A DNA stretch of 11,316 nt from Bacteroidia bacterium. Lineage in GTDB: Bacteria > Bacteroidota > Bacteroidia > Cytophagales > Cyclobacteriaceae. Of this stretch, positions 1-7,783 are shown in pieces. The notes beneath the pieces are model-generated. The model searched no databases and had not been told where the DNA came from. It was given only the letters and a program-made list of their open reading frames with translations. The position numbers and the translations under genes were made by a program. Position 1 is the stretch's first letter; the number at the start of each line of letters is the position of its first letter. The stretch lies in NCBI GenBank assembly GCA_016650355.1, contig JAENVX010000277.1:1-11316 (forward strand). Direction: 5' to 3'.

Positions 1-1
1 C

Positions 2-1690
2 TATGAGAGCGCAATTCTACGGGACAGTATTTTTTTAGCAACGGAAAAAGGGGTTTGGTGTGGAAGCCTAAAGGCAAATTTGCTGGACTTCAATAATTGG
101 AAAAAAATTACTTCAGGGGAATTCAGCAACGGAGTAAAAGTGATAACAACGTTCAACAATACTATTTATACTGCTGTTGATGATTCTGGTCTTTTTAGAA
201 AGACAGGAAGCAATTGGAACAAGGAATCTTTTCTGCAGAACCTTATCTACACAAAGTTGAAGGGGCTGGACTCAAAACTTTTAATATGCGCGGGATCTTC
301 TCTTTGGCAGATAAACATTCAAAACATTGTGACAGAAGTTGCGTCAGCGCAAATTACGCATCCTAATGATGTGATAGAACGCAGTGGAAATTTATACATT
401 GGCGATGAAGCAAAAGGTATTTTGCAAATAAGCACTGGTAATATTGCAACTTCATTCATAACCTCAGGGCCCGCAATAAGTTCGATTTGGCGAATTGGGC
501 AGGAACAAAATAGTACACACGCAATTGGAGGAGGCTACTCTAAAGCAATTACTTCATTAAATAATGTCGGCATACAATCCACCTTCATCAATGATTGGTC
601 AAATGCATCACTTTCGATTAGTGACATCACTGATTTGGATCTGTCGGACCCCTCGCGTTCCTACTTTGCTTCATTTAATGATGGGTTGCTCCAAAAATCG
701 CAACAAGGAGAATTGAAGTATGATATCAGCAATAGCCCATTGCAGACTAACTCAGTAACTGCTATTGAACGAGGATCGGATGGATTGTGGGTTGCAAGCT
801 ACAACACTAATAAATCCCTTCAATTACTACTGAATGATGGATCATGGGAATCGTTTTCATTTTCATCCTTACAATCAAAGTTTCCGGTTGACCTTTTAAG
901 GGATTTTGATAACAGCATTTGGATGCGCATCAGCCCACAAGGTGGGGGGGGACTTGTGGTATTTAATAAGCAATCCAACACCAATGTTTATCTAAGCGAT
1001 CAAGGAAGTCAAGGTGGATTGCCGACTAAAAACGTGAGCTCCTTTGCGATGGATCGCGAAGGGCAAGTATGGATTGGTACAGAGCAGGGTGTTGCTTTTT
1101 TTTCAGATCCTAGTTTAATTTTTAGTGGAAATGTTAATGCCACTCGACCTATTTATGACAGCCGTTTCCTTTTGCGAGATGAAAATATCACGGCCCTGGC
1201 AGTTGACGGAGGAAATCGTAAATGGATTGGTACTGAAAATGGAGTTTGGCTTTTTGATGCTTTGGGTGAAAAATTAATTCATAATTTCACTGTGGATAAT
1301 AGCCCCTTGCTCTCCAACTTTATTCAATGCATTGGAATTAATAATACTTCGGGCGAAGTATTTTTTGGAACAAACAAAGGCATGGCTTCCTTTAGGTCAG
1401 ATGCAACAATAGGAAACGAAAATTTTAATCACGTTAAGATTTTTCCAAATCCGGTCACAGCTCATTTCAATGGCTTTGTTGCGATTGAAGGTCTTACTAC
1501 GGATTCGTTCGTAAAGATTACAGATGTGGCTGGCAAATTAATCTGGCAGGTTGTAGCGAATGGAGGCACCGCTTCCTGGAATATGCGTGATACCAAAGGC
1601 AACCGCGTAGAAACCGGAATTTATTTGGTGTTCTCAACATCTGCCGATGGTGCAGATAAGAATATTGGAAAGATTGCCATTATAGAATAA
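2..1690 (+). CDS. porZ: T9SS beta-propeller surface protein, probably PorZ (5'-truncated by window edge)
   Basis: The reading frame is open from the first complete codon (position 2) with no start, so the gene begins outside the window. The TTG at 80 is only an internal codon, because propeller-like sequence (DSIFLATEKGVW) precedes it. About 562 residues are visible. Repeats of the two-component-regulator propeller type recur (NSVTAIERGSDGLWVASY, then VWIGTEQGVAFF, KWIGTENGVWLF and VFFGTNKGMASF, between about 750 and 1400). From about 1432 a C-terminal T9SS type A sorting domain follows: VKIFPNPV, a GKLIW strand, ETGIYLV and a final KIAIIE. Two propellers plus a sorting domain is the PorZ layout; the known P. 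gingivalis protein is nearly 780 residues, so roughly 200 are missing here. PorZ sits on the cell surface and supplies anionic LPS to the sortase PorU. No kinase or DNA-binding domain is seen. It lies 2 bases before recO, suggesting cotranscription. The family (propeller plus sorting domain) is secure; the PorZ name is likely but not certain. Confidence 0.72.
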   Translation, partial: YESAILRDSIFLATEKGVWCGSLKANLLDFNNWKKITSGEFSNGVKVITTFNNTIYTAVDDSGLFRKTGSNWNKESFLQNLIYTKLKGLDSKLLICAGSSLWQINIQNIVTEVASAQITHPNDVIERSGNLYIGDEAKGILQISTGNIATSFITSGPAISSIWRIGQEQNSTHAIGGGYSKAITSLNNVGIQSTFINDWSNASLSISDITDLDLSDPSRSYFASFNDGLLQKSQQGELKYDISNSPLQTNSVTAIERGSDGLWVASYNTNKSLQLLLNDGSWESFSFSSLQSKFPVDLLRDFDNSIWMRISPQGGGGLVVFNKQSNTNVYLSDQGSQGGLPTKNVSSFAMDREGQVWIGTEQGVAFFSDPSLIFSGNVNATRPIYDSRFLLRDENITALAVDGGNRKWIGTENGVWLFDALGEKLIHNFTVDNSPLLSNFIQCIGINNTSGEVFFGTNKGMASFRSDATIGNENFNHVKIFPNPVTAHFNGFVAIEGLTTDSFVKITDVAGKLIWQVVANGGTASWNMRDTKGNRVETGIYLVFSTSADGADKNIGKIAIIE

Positions 1691-1692
1691 GT

Positions 1693-2361
1693 ATGTTGTA
1701 CAAAACCCGTGGCATTGTTTTTCGATTTACCAAGTATGGGGAGACTTCCATCATCGTCAATATTTTCACAGAGCAGTTTGGTTTACAGAGCTATATAGTG
1801 AATGGGGTCAGGAGTAAATCAGCCAAAGGGAAAATAGCACTTTATCAGCCGCTCACACTGCTCAACCTTGTTGTATATCACAAAGAGAACGCGAACATCA
1901 TGCGTATTAAAGAGGTACAATGCGCCTATCCTTATCTTTCCCTGACGTCAGATGTTAAAAAATCTTCGCAGGCGATGTTTCTCAACGAGATGTTAAATAA
2001 ATCTGTGAAAGAACAAAGCCATGCCCAAGAGCTCTTTGATTTTTTGTTTGAAGCATTGGTAACATTGGACAAACAAGAAACTGATTACGAGAACTCTCAC
2101 CTGATATTTTTATTGAAGCTCAGCAGGTTTTTAGGTTTTGAACCGCAACTGATTGAAGAAGTACTTCAAGGTCGTTTGGCGGATGTGAAGGAAGAAGGTT
2201 TGCTTACTGAATTATTGAAGGCTGATTTTGAAGATCATTTGATAATGACAGCGATGAACAGAAGGAACTTGTTGGATTTGCTACTAAGATTTTATGCAAC
2301 CCACATAGATAACCTGGGAGAAATAAAATCCGTGCAAGTACTAAGAGAAGTACTGAATTGA
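1693..2361 (+). CDS. recO: DNA repair/recombination mediator RecO
   Basis: RecO works with RecR (and RecF) to load RecA onto SSB-coated single-stranded DNA and to anneal complementary strands, in the cytoplasm at gaps and breaks. The 222-residue product begins MLYKTRGIVFRFTKYGETS, the usual RecO start. An N-terminal OB fold covers about residues 1-78, with the basic strand VNGVRSKSAKGK at 37-48. A helical C-terminal domain with the segment LIFLLKLSRFLGFEPQ follows. Only one cysteine (in EVQCAYP) is present, so the four-cysteine zinc site of some RecO proteins is absent. The length is slightly short but complete. The ATG lies 2 bases after the upstream propeller gene stop, so translational coupling or a shared transcript is likely. 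It ends 29 bases from the convergent moxR end. Confidence 0.93.
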   Translation: MLYKTRGIVFRFTKYGETSIIVNIFTEQFGLQSYIVNGVRSKSAKGKIALYQPLTLLNLVVYHKENANIMRIKEVQCAYPYLSLTSDVKKSSQAMFLNEMLNKSVKEQSHAQELFDFLFEALVTLDKQETDYENSHLIFLLKLSRFLGFEPQLIEEVLQGRLADVKEEGLLTELLKADFEDHLIMTAMNRRNLLDLLLRFYATHIDNLGEIKSVQVLREVLN

Positions 2362-2363
2362 TT

Positions 2364-2379
2364 CTATTATTTTTAATAG
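2364..2379. terminator. Small AT-rich hairpin between convergent recO and moxR, possible bidirectional terminator
   Basis: A perfect 6-bp inverted repeat (CTATTA / TAATAG) flanks a TTTT loop in the 29-base gap between the two convergent stop codons. The stem is very AT-rich and no clean U-run follows on either strand, so it would be a weak terminator. The position is the main support. Confidence 0.22.
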
Positions 2380-2390
2380 TTATAAAAAAA

Positions 2391-3359
2391 CTAAGCCATC
2401 AACTTCCCGATCAACTCGTCTACGGTTATGCCATCGGCTTCTGCTTTGAAATTGCGCACGATGCGATGGCGAAGCACAGGCCGGGCAACAGCTTGCACAT
2501 CTTCAATGTCAGGTGAATATTTGCCGTTGAGTAATGCATTACACTTGGCGCCCAGTACAAGGTATTGTGATGCCCGGGGGCCCGCGCCCCACTCAAGGTA
2601 TTCGTTTGCTATAACCGAGCCATTTGCACCCGGGCGTGAGAGGTGACTAAGCCGTACTGCATATTCTACTACATTATCTGCGATGGGTACTCTACGAACT
2701 AAATGTTGGAAGGCAATAATTTCTTCACCAGTAAGAACTTTGTTTACTTTTTGGATATCGTCTACAGTTGTATTCTTCACGATATCTACCTCCTGCTGAT
2801 AGGATGGATAATCCAGGTGGATATTAAACATGAAGCGATCTAATTGTGCCTCTGGCAAAGGATATGTTCCTTCTTGCTCAATTGGGTTTTGAGTGGCCAG
2901 CACAAAAAATGGTTTTGGCAATTCGTATCGTAGGCCTGCAATGGTAACAGCGTATTCTTGCATGGCTTCAAGTAGAGCGGCCTGCGTTTTAGGGGGAGTT
3001 CTGTTGATCTCATCCGCGAGCAGAATGTTGGTGAAGATGGGTCCCTTTACAAAATGGAAATTGCGTTCTTTATCCATCGTCTCTGCGCCCACGATATCCG
3101 AAGGCATCAGGTCTGGCGTAAATTGAATTCGCTTGAATTGAAGTTCAAGGGAAGTAGCAATAGTTTGTACGAGCAATGTTTTGGCCAGACCGGGCACTCC
3201 AATAAGTTGAGAATGACCTTGGCAAAAAATACCGGTAAGCATAAGGCGTACAACCTCATCCTGGCCCACTACAACTTTGGCAATTTCGGTTTTAAGTTTT
3301 TTGTATGCTTCTGCCAACCCATCGGCTGCTTCCACATCATTCGAAAATTGTTGAGCCAT
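2391..3359 (-). CDS. MoxR-family AAA+ ATPase
   Basis: This 322-residue cytoplasmic AAA+ ATPase belongs to the MoxR family, whose members act as chaperone-like ATPases that mature or activate partner proteins, often with VWA or DUF58 proteins. Visible motifs are the family-typical Walker A GVPGLAKT (residues 54-61), Walker B ILLADEINR (112-120), sensor 1 ATQNP (155-159), and the EAQLDRF segment with a candidate arginine finger (170-176). The lid domain occupies the C-terminal 90 or so residues. The length is normal for MoxR and the ATG has a typical MAQQFS start. It is the last gene of the minus-strand operon, 27 bases after the surA stop. No DUF58 or VWA gene follows: the next gene, recO, is convergent. 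Its target therefore cannot be read from its neighbours. An involvement with the envelope chaperones encoded upstream is inference only. Confidence 0.92.
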   Translation of the reverse strand: MAQQFSNDVEAADGLAEAYKKLKTEIAKVVVGQDEVVRLMLTGIFCQGHSQLIGVPGLAKTLLVQTIATSLELQFKRIQFTPDLMPSDIVGAETMDKERNFHFVKGPIFTNILLADEINRTPPKTQAALLEAMQEYAVTIAGLRYELPKPFFVLATQNPIEQEGTYPLPEAQLDRFMFNIHLDYPSYQQEVDIVKNTTVDDIQKVNKVLTGEEIIAFQHLVRRVPIADNVVEYAVRLSHLSRPGANGSVIANEYLEWGAGPRASQYLVLGAKCNALLNGKYSPDIEDVQAVARPVLRHRIVRNFKAEADGITVDELIGKLMA

Positions 3360-3386
3360 TCTAAAAAAAGATTAGTAACGAAATTT

Positions 3387-4772
3387 TTATTCCAGGATAC
3401 GGCAATACTGATAGTCAGGGTCTATGTTGATAAACACATCCTGACGCGCCTTTAGAAACCACTTTTCCATCGCGATATCCTTTTTCTCGGCTAGCGCAGC
3501 AGCTTGTATCCGATGCCAGTCGTCTTTAAGATTGGCTTGGTGAGGCGGAAGTTTTGATTTAAAGTATAAAATACGTACAGCATCTTTTTGATCATCGGTT
3601 CGGTAGATTATAGGCCTGGATACACTTCCCACTTTCATAGAATCAATATTAAAATAGACAATGGGGTCAATTTCTTTCACTGAGATTTTTGTCCCACCAT
3701 CGGCATCCGCAAAAAAACCACCACGCGATTTCGTATTATCGTCATCAGAAAACTCTCTTGCGGTTTGATCAAACTTGATGTCACCTTTTACTATTTTTTC
3801 GCGCAAGCTATCAAGGTATTCTTTTGCTAGTTCAATATCTGCAGAAGATGGAACAGCAGAAAGTAATATGTGACGAGAGTTATATTCGTTACCTCTGCGG
3901 TCAATAAGTTGCATAATGTGATACCCAAATGGAGACTCAAATGGCATTGAGATCTCACCTTCTTTAAGTTTAAACGCCATTGCCTCATAGCTTGGCACCA
4001 TTGCACCCCTTCCAACATATCCCATTTCGCCTCCGTTGTACTGGGCGCTGGGATCTTCGGAATATTTTTTGGCAAGGTCATTTAAATCGGCTCCCTTAAG
4101 TATTTGTTCGCGATATCCCATTAATTTTTCACGAGCTTCCATTTTCTGGGCATCGCTAACTTTTGCCTTGCGAACTATCTGAGCTACTTCAACATCCGAA
4201 CTATAATAGGGTAGACTGTCATTAGGAATTTGGCTATAGAAACGTCTTACTTCACGGGGTGTAATAGTGATATCTTTTGTAATCACAGTTTGCATCTGGC
4301 GTCCAACTAATTGTTCTTTTATCTGATCTCTAAGTTCTAGTTTTATTTCGTCCAGAGATTTTCCATAAGCCCTTTCCAATTGTTCTGGAGAATTGCCGGA
4401 ATTTTGAAGGATCATCGCCATGCGTTGATCAGTATTTTGATCTACTTCAATATCGGTAACATAGATTGAATCAATCTCGGCCTTTGCCACCATTAGTTTA
4501 TTGATAAGAATTCCGTTGAGGATGTCGCATTTAGCATCGTTGGAGGGAGGGTTTCCGTTGGTAAGATAGCCCTGATATGCGCTTTCCAAATCGGATTTTA
4601 ATACTACGTAATTGTCAACTTTAACAATGATTTTATCAACGACAAAACCAGCGCCCTTCTGAGCCGCGCTTGAAAAAGACACGAGAACGCCAAGCGAGTA
4701 AACTAACACGGAAATACCATTTCTAGCGCTCCTACTTATCAAAAACCTCAAATTCTTTACGTTTTGCAGCAT
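3387..4772 (-). CDS. surA: SurA-like periplasmic chaperone with two parvulin (PPIase) domains
   Basis: This is a periplasmic chaperone and peptidyl-prolyl isomerase of the SurA type, expected to escort unfolded outer-membrane proteins to the BAM complex. With the ATG at 4772 the protein has 461 residues: a basic n-region and hydrophobic stretch ending SSAAQ (about 19-38, signal peptide), a SurA N-domain (about 42-165), parvulin domain 1 (about 193-289), parvulin domain 2 (about 298-406) and a C-terminal helix. Domain 1 has FGYHIMQL (His285) but VEVAQIV where parvulins normally carry a HIL histidine. Domain 2 has RHILL (His301) but no GYH histidine near its end, so neither domain has both. Start choice is uncertain: ATGs at 4787, 4778 and 4772 are all possible and all lie inside the end of the upstream lipoprotein gene. 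The further upstream TTG at 4805 is unlikely. Third gene of the operon. Confidence 0.85.
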   Translation of the reverse strand: MLQNVKNLRFLISRSARNGISVLVYSLGVLVSFSSAAQKGAGFVVDKIIVKVDNYVVLKSDLESAYQGYLTNGNPPSNDAKCDILNGILINKLMVAKAEIDSIYVTDIEVDQNTDQRMAMILQNSGNSPEQLERAYGKSLDEIKLELRDQIKEQLVGRQMQTVITKDITITPREVRRFYSQIPNDSLPYYSSDVEVAQIVRKAKVSDAQKMEAREKLMGYREQILKGADLNDLAKKYSEDPSAQYNGGEMGYVGRGAMVPSYEAMAFKLKEGEISMPFESPFGYHIMQLIDRRGNEYNSRHILLSAVPSSADIELAKEYLDSLREKIVKGDIKFDQTAREFSDDDNTKSRGGFFADADGGTKISVKEIDPIVYFNIDSMKVGSVSRPIIYRTDDQKDAVRILYFKSKLPPHQANLKDDWHRIQAAALAEKKDIAMEKWFLKARQDVFINIDPDYQYCRILE

Positions 4773-5634
4773 TATCATACACTTCATCTTCCAATTTTCG
4801 CGCAAGTTCTACTTTTCTTTTGTTTAATATAATGTTTTTGATGTCCTCTTTAACGAATTCAATTGGAGAGACATTGTCAGAGATCTTATAATCTTCAATC
4901 TTTAGAAAGTATAAAAAGTCTTTATCAGTAGTCTCATAATAGGTTTCCCTCTGAAGAAATTGAATTTTATTTGGAATTTCTGCCATGGGTGAATTCACAA
5001 CCAACTTATCAAACGCAATCCACGAAGAATCGGATAAATGATAAACAGCTGAAAAGCTAATGCAATAGGATTTTAATTCTTCCATATCTTTTTCTTTTTG
5101 AGAAAAGATCAATTCTTTTACCCGGTTAGTCCGGGGAGCCACAGTTGGCACTTTAATAAATGTACCCCGAACAATGTTTTGTTTTAGAATGAAGTTATCC
5201 AGATGCTCTTTGTAATAAAGCTCGACTTCCTGACTTGAGATATTGTCATCCAGGTTTTGTTTGATGTAGTAATTTTGAAACTCGTAGCCAATCAGGCTAT
5301 ATCGATAATCAAGTATTTTCCGTTCTACCTCAGACTCGTTGATGTTAATTTTTTTTGTCGCCTCGCTAATGAGTAATTGTTTGCGTATCCAACTGTTGAT
5401 GTACGCATTCACTCGTGCCGCGCTATCTTCTTTGGAGATTTTTCCAGTAACAAGGCCGTTAAGTTCGTCTTGATAAAGGTAGATGTCGTTTACCCGGGCC
5501 ACTCGTTTCGTTACGTCAGATTCCTCAGAGTCTTTCTTCATGCGGATAAGATCACAGCTATTTACAGTCAGGATTATTCCAAATAATGTTACAGATAATA
5601 AGCTTGAAGCAAATTGCTTTAGGCTTGAACCCAT
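4732..5634 (-). CDS. SurA-N-like lipoprotein lacking a recognisable parvulin domain
   Basis: I read this as a 300-residue lipoprotein from the ATG at 5634; the GTG at 5673 would only add 13 residues before the signal. The N-terminus has a short basic region, a hydrophobic run SLLSVTLFGIILTV and a lipobox VNSC, with Cys27 the lipidation site, followed by a charged linker (RMKKDSEES). Residues about 43-150 resemble the helical SurA/PpiC N-domain: a VARVNDIYLYQDEL strand, a segment with WIRKQLLISEA, and the ELYYKEHLDNF motif that usually precedes a parvulin domain. What follows (IVRGTFIKVPTVAP and onward) has no HIL, GGxLG or GYH signature. It is probably a membrane-anchored chaperone or docking partner rather than an isomerase. 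It lies between ppiC (56-base gap) and surA (overlap of about 41 bases). Lipoprotein nature is secure; function is inferred from neighbours. Confidence 0.8.
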   Translation of the reverse strand: MGSSLKQFASSLLSVTLFGIILTVNSCDLIRMKKDSEESDVTKRVARVNDIYLYQDELNGLVTGKISKEDSAARVNAYINSWIRKQLLISEATKKININESEVERKILDYRYSLIGYEFQNYYIKQNLDDNISSQEVELYYKEHLDNFILKQNIVRGTFIKVPTVAPRTNRVKELIFSQKEKDMEELKSYCISFSAVYHLSDSSWIAFDKLVVNSPMAEIPNKIQFLQRETYYETTDKDFLYFLKIEDYKISDNVSPIEFVKEDIKNIILNKRKVELARKLEDEVYDNAAKRKEFEVFDK

Positions 5635-5690
5635 CAACAAACAATTACCATACGTTTTCTTAATCAACCACACTTTTTCTTAAGGAAATG

Positions 5691-7640
5691 TTATTGTTTC
5701 TTCTTTAACTCGGCAAGTACAATTTTTTTTCCTTTCGGATTTACCTTCACCGGATACTTAGTTTTAAGATTGGCAATCCAATTCTTTTCCAAATAATCCT
5801 GGTAATCGGATATCACCTGAGCACGTGCCTCTGAAAAACTCTTTGGCCCGGGAGGCACCAGACGACTTACTTCAACAAGGTAGTATATTCCTTCGTCTTC
5901 TGTTTGATGCACTTCAATGGACCATGAAATTTTATCAATGACCTTATTCTCTCCCTTCTCAAACAGTCTTTTATTTTGTACTGACTTGAATTTTTTTAAG
6001 TCAGCCTTAGTAATGGTATCACCTTTGGAAATTTTTAATTGGATCTCCTCAAGAAACCCCTTATCTGTTGTTGAAAATATACGAGCTTCCAAACGATCTC
6101 CGGCTGTATATTTTGACTTGTTTTGATTGTAATATAAATGTTGTCCCGTGGAATCTTCAGATGCTTTATTCCAGACTTCTTTTTCCATGATGCCAAAGAG
6201 CAAGATGCCCTCGTAATACTCGTTTAATAAGCTTCTAAATTCGGGATGCTGTGCTACTAATATTTCCTCCTCTTTGTCACTCAGGCATTCATCAACATAT
6301 CTATCGTATAGTTGATTCATAAAAGCCTCTGGTGAAAGTGCAGAGTTAGCCTGGTTTTGATAAACAAAGTTTATAAAATCTTTTGCCAGGATTGGATTGG
6401 ATTGGATGGTAAATAGTGTTTGGTTTTTTACGGCCTCATCTCCAATGTATTTCCATCTTCCTCTTATTAAACTTGTATCGGCAAGCGATTGGATTTTTTG
6501 AAGAGCTTCCCCCACGGCAAAATTCAATTCTCTTTTGCGTTTTGCAAGAAGGGCGGTTTTAGAAATTTGTAAGCGCTCGTCACGACTGACCCTTCTTTTT
6601 AATGAGGGCTCGATTTCTTTATAAGATGGAACCGGAATTTTCTTTTCCAATCTTACGAGGTGCCAACCTATTGCAGATTGAAAAGGATCTGAGATGTCAC
6701 CTGGTTGCTGTAAGTTAAATGCAACTTTTTCAAATTCAGGCACTGAGGCGAGAGCACCAACTCCGAAAGGGCGTAGTTTGCCACCGTTGGTTTTGGTCGC
6801 ATTGTCTTCAGAATATTCTGTGCACAGTTCTTCCCAATTGCGACCGCCTTTGAGTTGATCATAGATTTCAAATATTGTGTTTTTCACTTTAGTATCGTTG
6901 TCAGATCCAGTGCGTAGCAGAATATGCGAGACTTCTACTTCTCCTCGGGCAGGCTGTCGGTCAAATACTTTTATTATGTGGTAGCCAAATCGCGTACGAA
7001 CGGGGAATGAGATTTCACCAACTTTGGTTTTGTAGGCAGCAGCTTCAAATGGATAAACCATTTGCATCGCAGTAAAATACCCAAGGTTCCCATTGTTTGT
7101 TTTGGCCGATGGGTCTTCTGAAAACTCCTGTGCCAGTTTCCCGAAATCTTCTCCACCCATAGCTTTAGTTCGGATCTCGGTTAATTTCTGTAACGCGGCT
7201 ATTGTGTCAGCTGGTGTGGGATTAGGGGTAAGTGTAATTAATATGTGGGAGGCTTTTATTTCCTCAGTTAGGTTTGCATATGTTTCTTTAGTTAACCGGT
7301 TAAGCTCATTTGATTCAGCTACATAAGGTTTCTTCAATTCATCTTTATATGAATCAAATTCTTTTCTAAACGAAGCAGTAGTGTCCATTCCACGCTCTTG
7401 TGCTTCTGCTACTTTTAGTTTGAAATTAATGAAGAGATCTAAGTATTCATTAATCTTTATTTCTGTAAAATCTTCGGGCTTGCCATGATTTTTTTGCGAA
7501 TAGAGATAAATAAATTCATTGGCACTTACAGTTTTATTATTAACTGTAAAAAGAGGTAGCGGCTGAACAGGTTTGGCATTCTTTTGGCCAAATGACGTTA
7601 TGCTAACGGTTAAAACAACAAAAAAAATCAGGTTACGCAT
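5691..7640 (-). CDS. Secreted PpiC/SurA-type peptidyl-prolyl isomerase with two complete parvulin domains
   Basis: This 649-residue periplasmic peptidyl-prolyl cis-trans isomerase and chaperone is the first gene of the operon. The ATG at 7640 is chosen because it gives a compact signal peptide (MRNLIFFVVLTVSITSFGQ); the frame extends to a TTG at 7676 without improving it. An N-terminal helical domain (about 30-120) leads into parvulin domain 1 (about 127-228: SHILITL with His132, FSEDPSAKTNNGNLGYF, FGYHIIKV with His221). Parvulin domain 2 follows (about 236-333: SHILLRT with His239, YSEDNATKTNGGKLRPFG, IGWHLVRL with His327). Both therefore keep the two conserved histidines. A C-terminal region of over 300 residues, helical at first and then charged, resembles the tail of large Bacteroidota PpiC proteins and ends KKIVLAELKKKQ. 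The likely role is folding of outer-membrane or secreted proteins. Its own promoter is visible upstream. Confidence 0.88.
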   Translation of the reverse strand: MRNLIFFVVLTVSITSFGQKNAKPVQPLPLFTVNNKTVSANEFIYLYSQKNHGKPEDFTEIKINEYLDLFINFKLKVAEAQERGMDTTASFRKEFDSYKDELKKPYVAESNELNRLTKETYANLTEEIKASHILITLTPNPTPADTIAALQKLTEIRTKAMGGEDFGKLAQEFSEDPSAKTNNGNLGYFTAMQMVYPFEAAAYKTKVGEISFPVRTRFGYHIIKVFDRQPARGEVEVSHILLRTGSDNDTKVKNTIFEIYDQLKGGRNWEELCTEYSEDNATKTNGGKLRPFGVGALASVPEFEKVAFNLQQPGDISDPFQSAIGWHLVRLEKKIPVPSYKEIEPSLKRRVSRDERLQISKTALLAKRKRELNFAVGEALQKIQSLADTSLIRGRWKYIGDEAVKNQTLFTIQSNPILAKDFINFVYQNQANSALSPEAFMNQLYDRYVDECLSDKEEEILVAQHPEFRSLLNEYYEGILLFGIMEKEVWNKASEDSTGQHLYYNQNKSKYTAGDRLEARIFSTTDKGFLEEIQLKISKGDTITKADLKKFKSVQNKRLFEKGENKVIDKISWSIEVHQTEDEGIYYLVEVSRLVPPGPKSFSEARAQVISDYQDYLEKNWIANLKTKYPVKVNPKGKKIVLAELKKKQ

Positions 7641-7694
7641 TCCTTTTAGTAAACATTTAAAACATCCGCCAAACAACCTAGACAGGAGTTACCG

Positions 7695-7725
7695 CAAAAA
7701 TACGAGCAGTATGGAGAATGACAAG
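7695..7725 (-). promoter_or_regulatory. Predicted Bacteroidota-type promoter of the ppiC-lipoprotein-surA-moxR operon
   Basis: On the minus strand TATTTTTG (7702 to 7695) matches the -7 consensus TAnnTTTG exactly. CTTG (7725 to 7722) matches three of four bases of the -33 TTTG, with a 19-base spacer, inside the usual range. Transcription would start near 7690, giving a leader of about 50 bases to the ATG at 7640. It lies in the 143-base gap after the TonB-receptor stop, where a promoter is expected. The motif is short, so chance matches are possible. Confidence 0.5.
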
Positions 7726-7734
7726 CTTTGATAT

Positions 7735-7759
7735 TTAGACTGTTTGCTACTAAGTCTAA
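7735..7759 (-). terminator. Possible terminator hairpin after the TonB-receptor gene
   Basis: A perfect 7-bp inverted repeat (TTAGACT / AGTCTAA) with an 11-base loop lies 25 bases after the receptor stop codon and just upstream of the ppiC operon promoter. The location suits a terminator. However, the stem is AT-rich and only a short AAATATC follows rather than a U-run, so the call is weak. Confidence 0.3.
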
Positions 7760-7783
7760 GCACCCAGATATTTAATTATTTCA

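Noticed and set aside
80..82. TTG as the start of the propeller gene.
   Set aside because: The same frame is open to position 2 and encodes propeller-like sequence before it, so the gene is truncated by the window rather than starting here.
80..1400. Propeller repeats as the sensor part of a hybrid two-component regulator.
   Set aside because: The protein ends in a T9SS sorting domain and has no transmembrane, kinase, receiver or DNA-binding domain.
2428..3455. Plus-strand open frames of about 70-130 codons opposite moxR and the surA end.
   Set aside because: They are antisense to well-supported genes, have no family resemblance and no start signals, and carry the low-complexity look of mirrored coding sequence.
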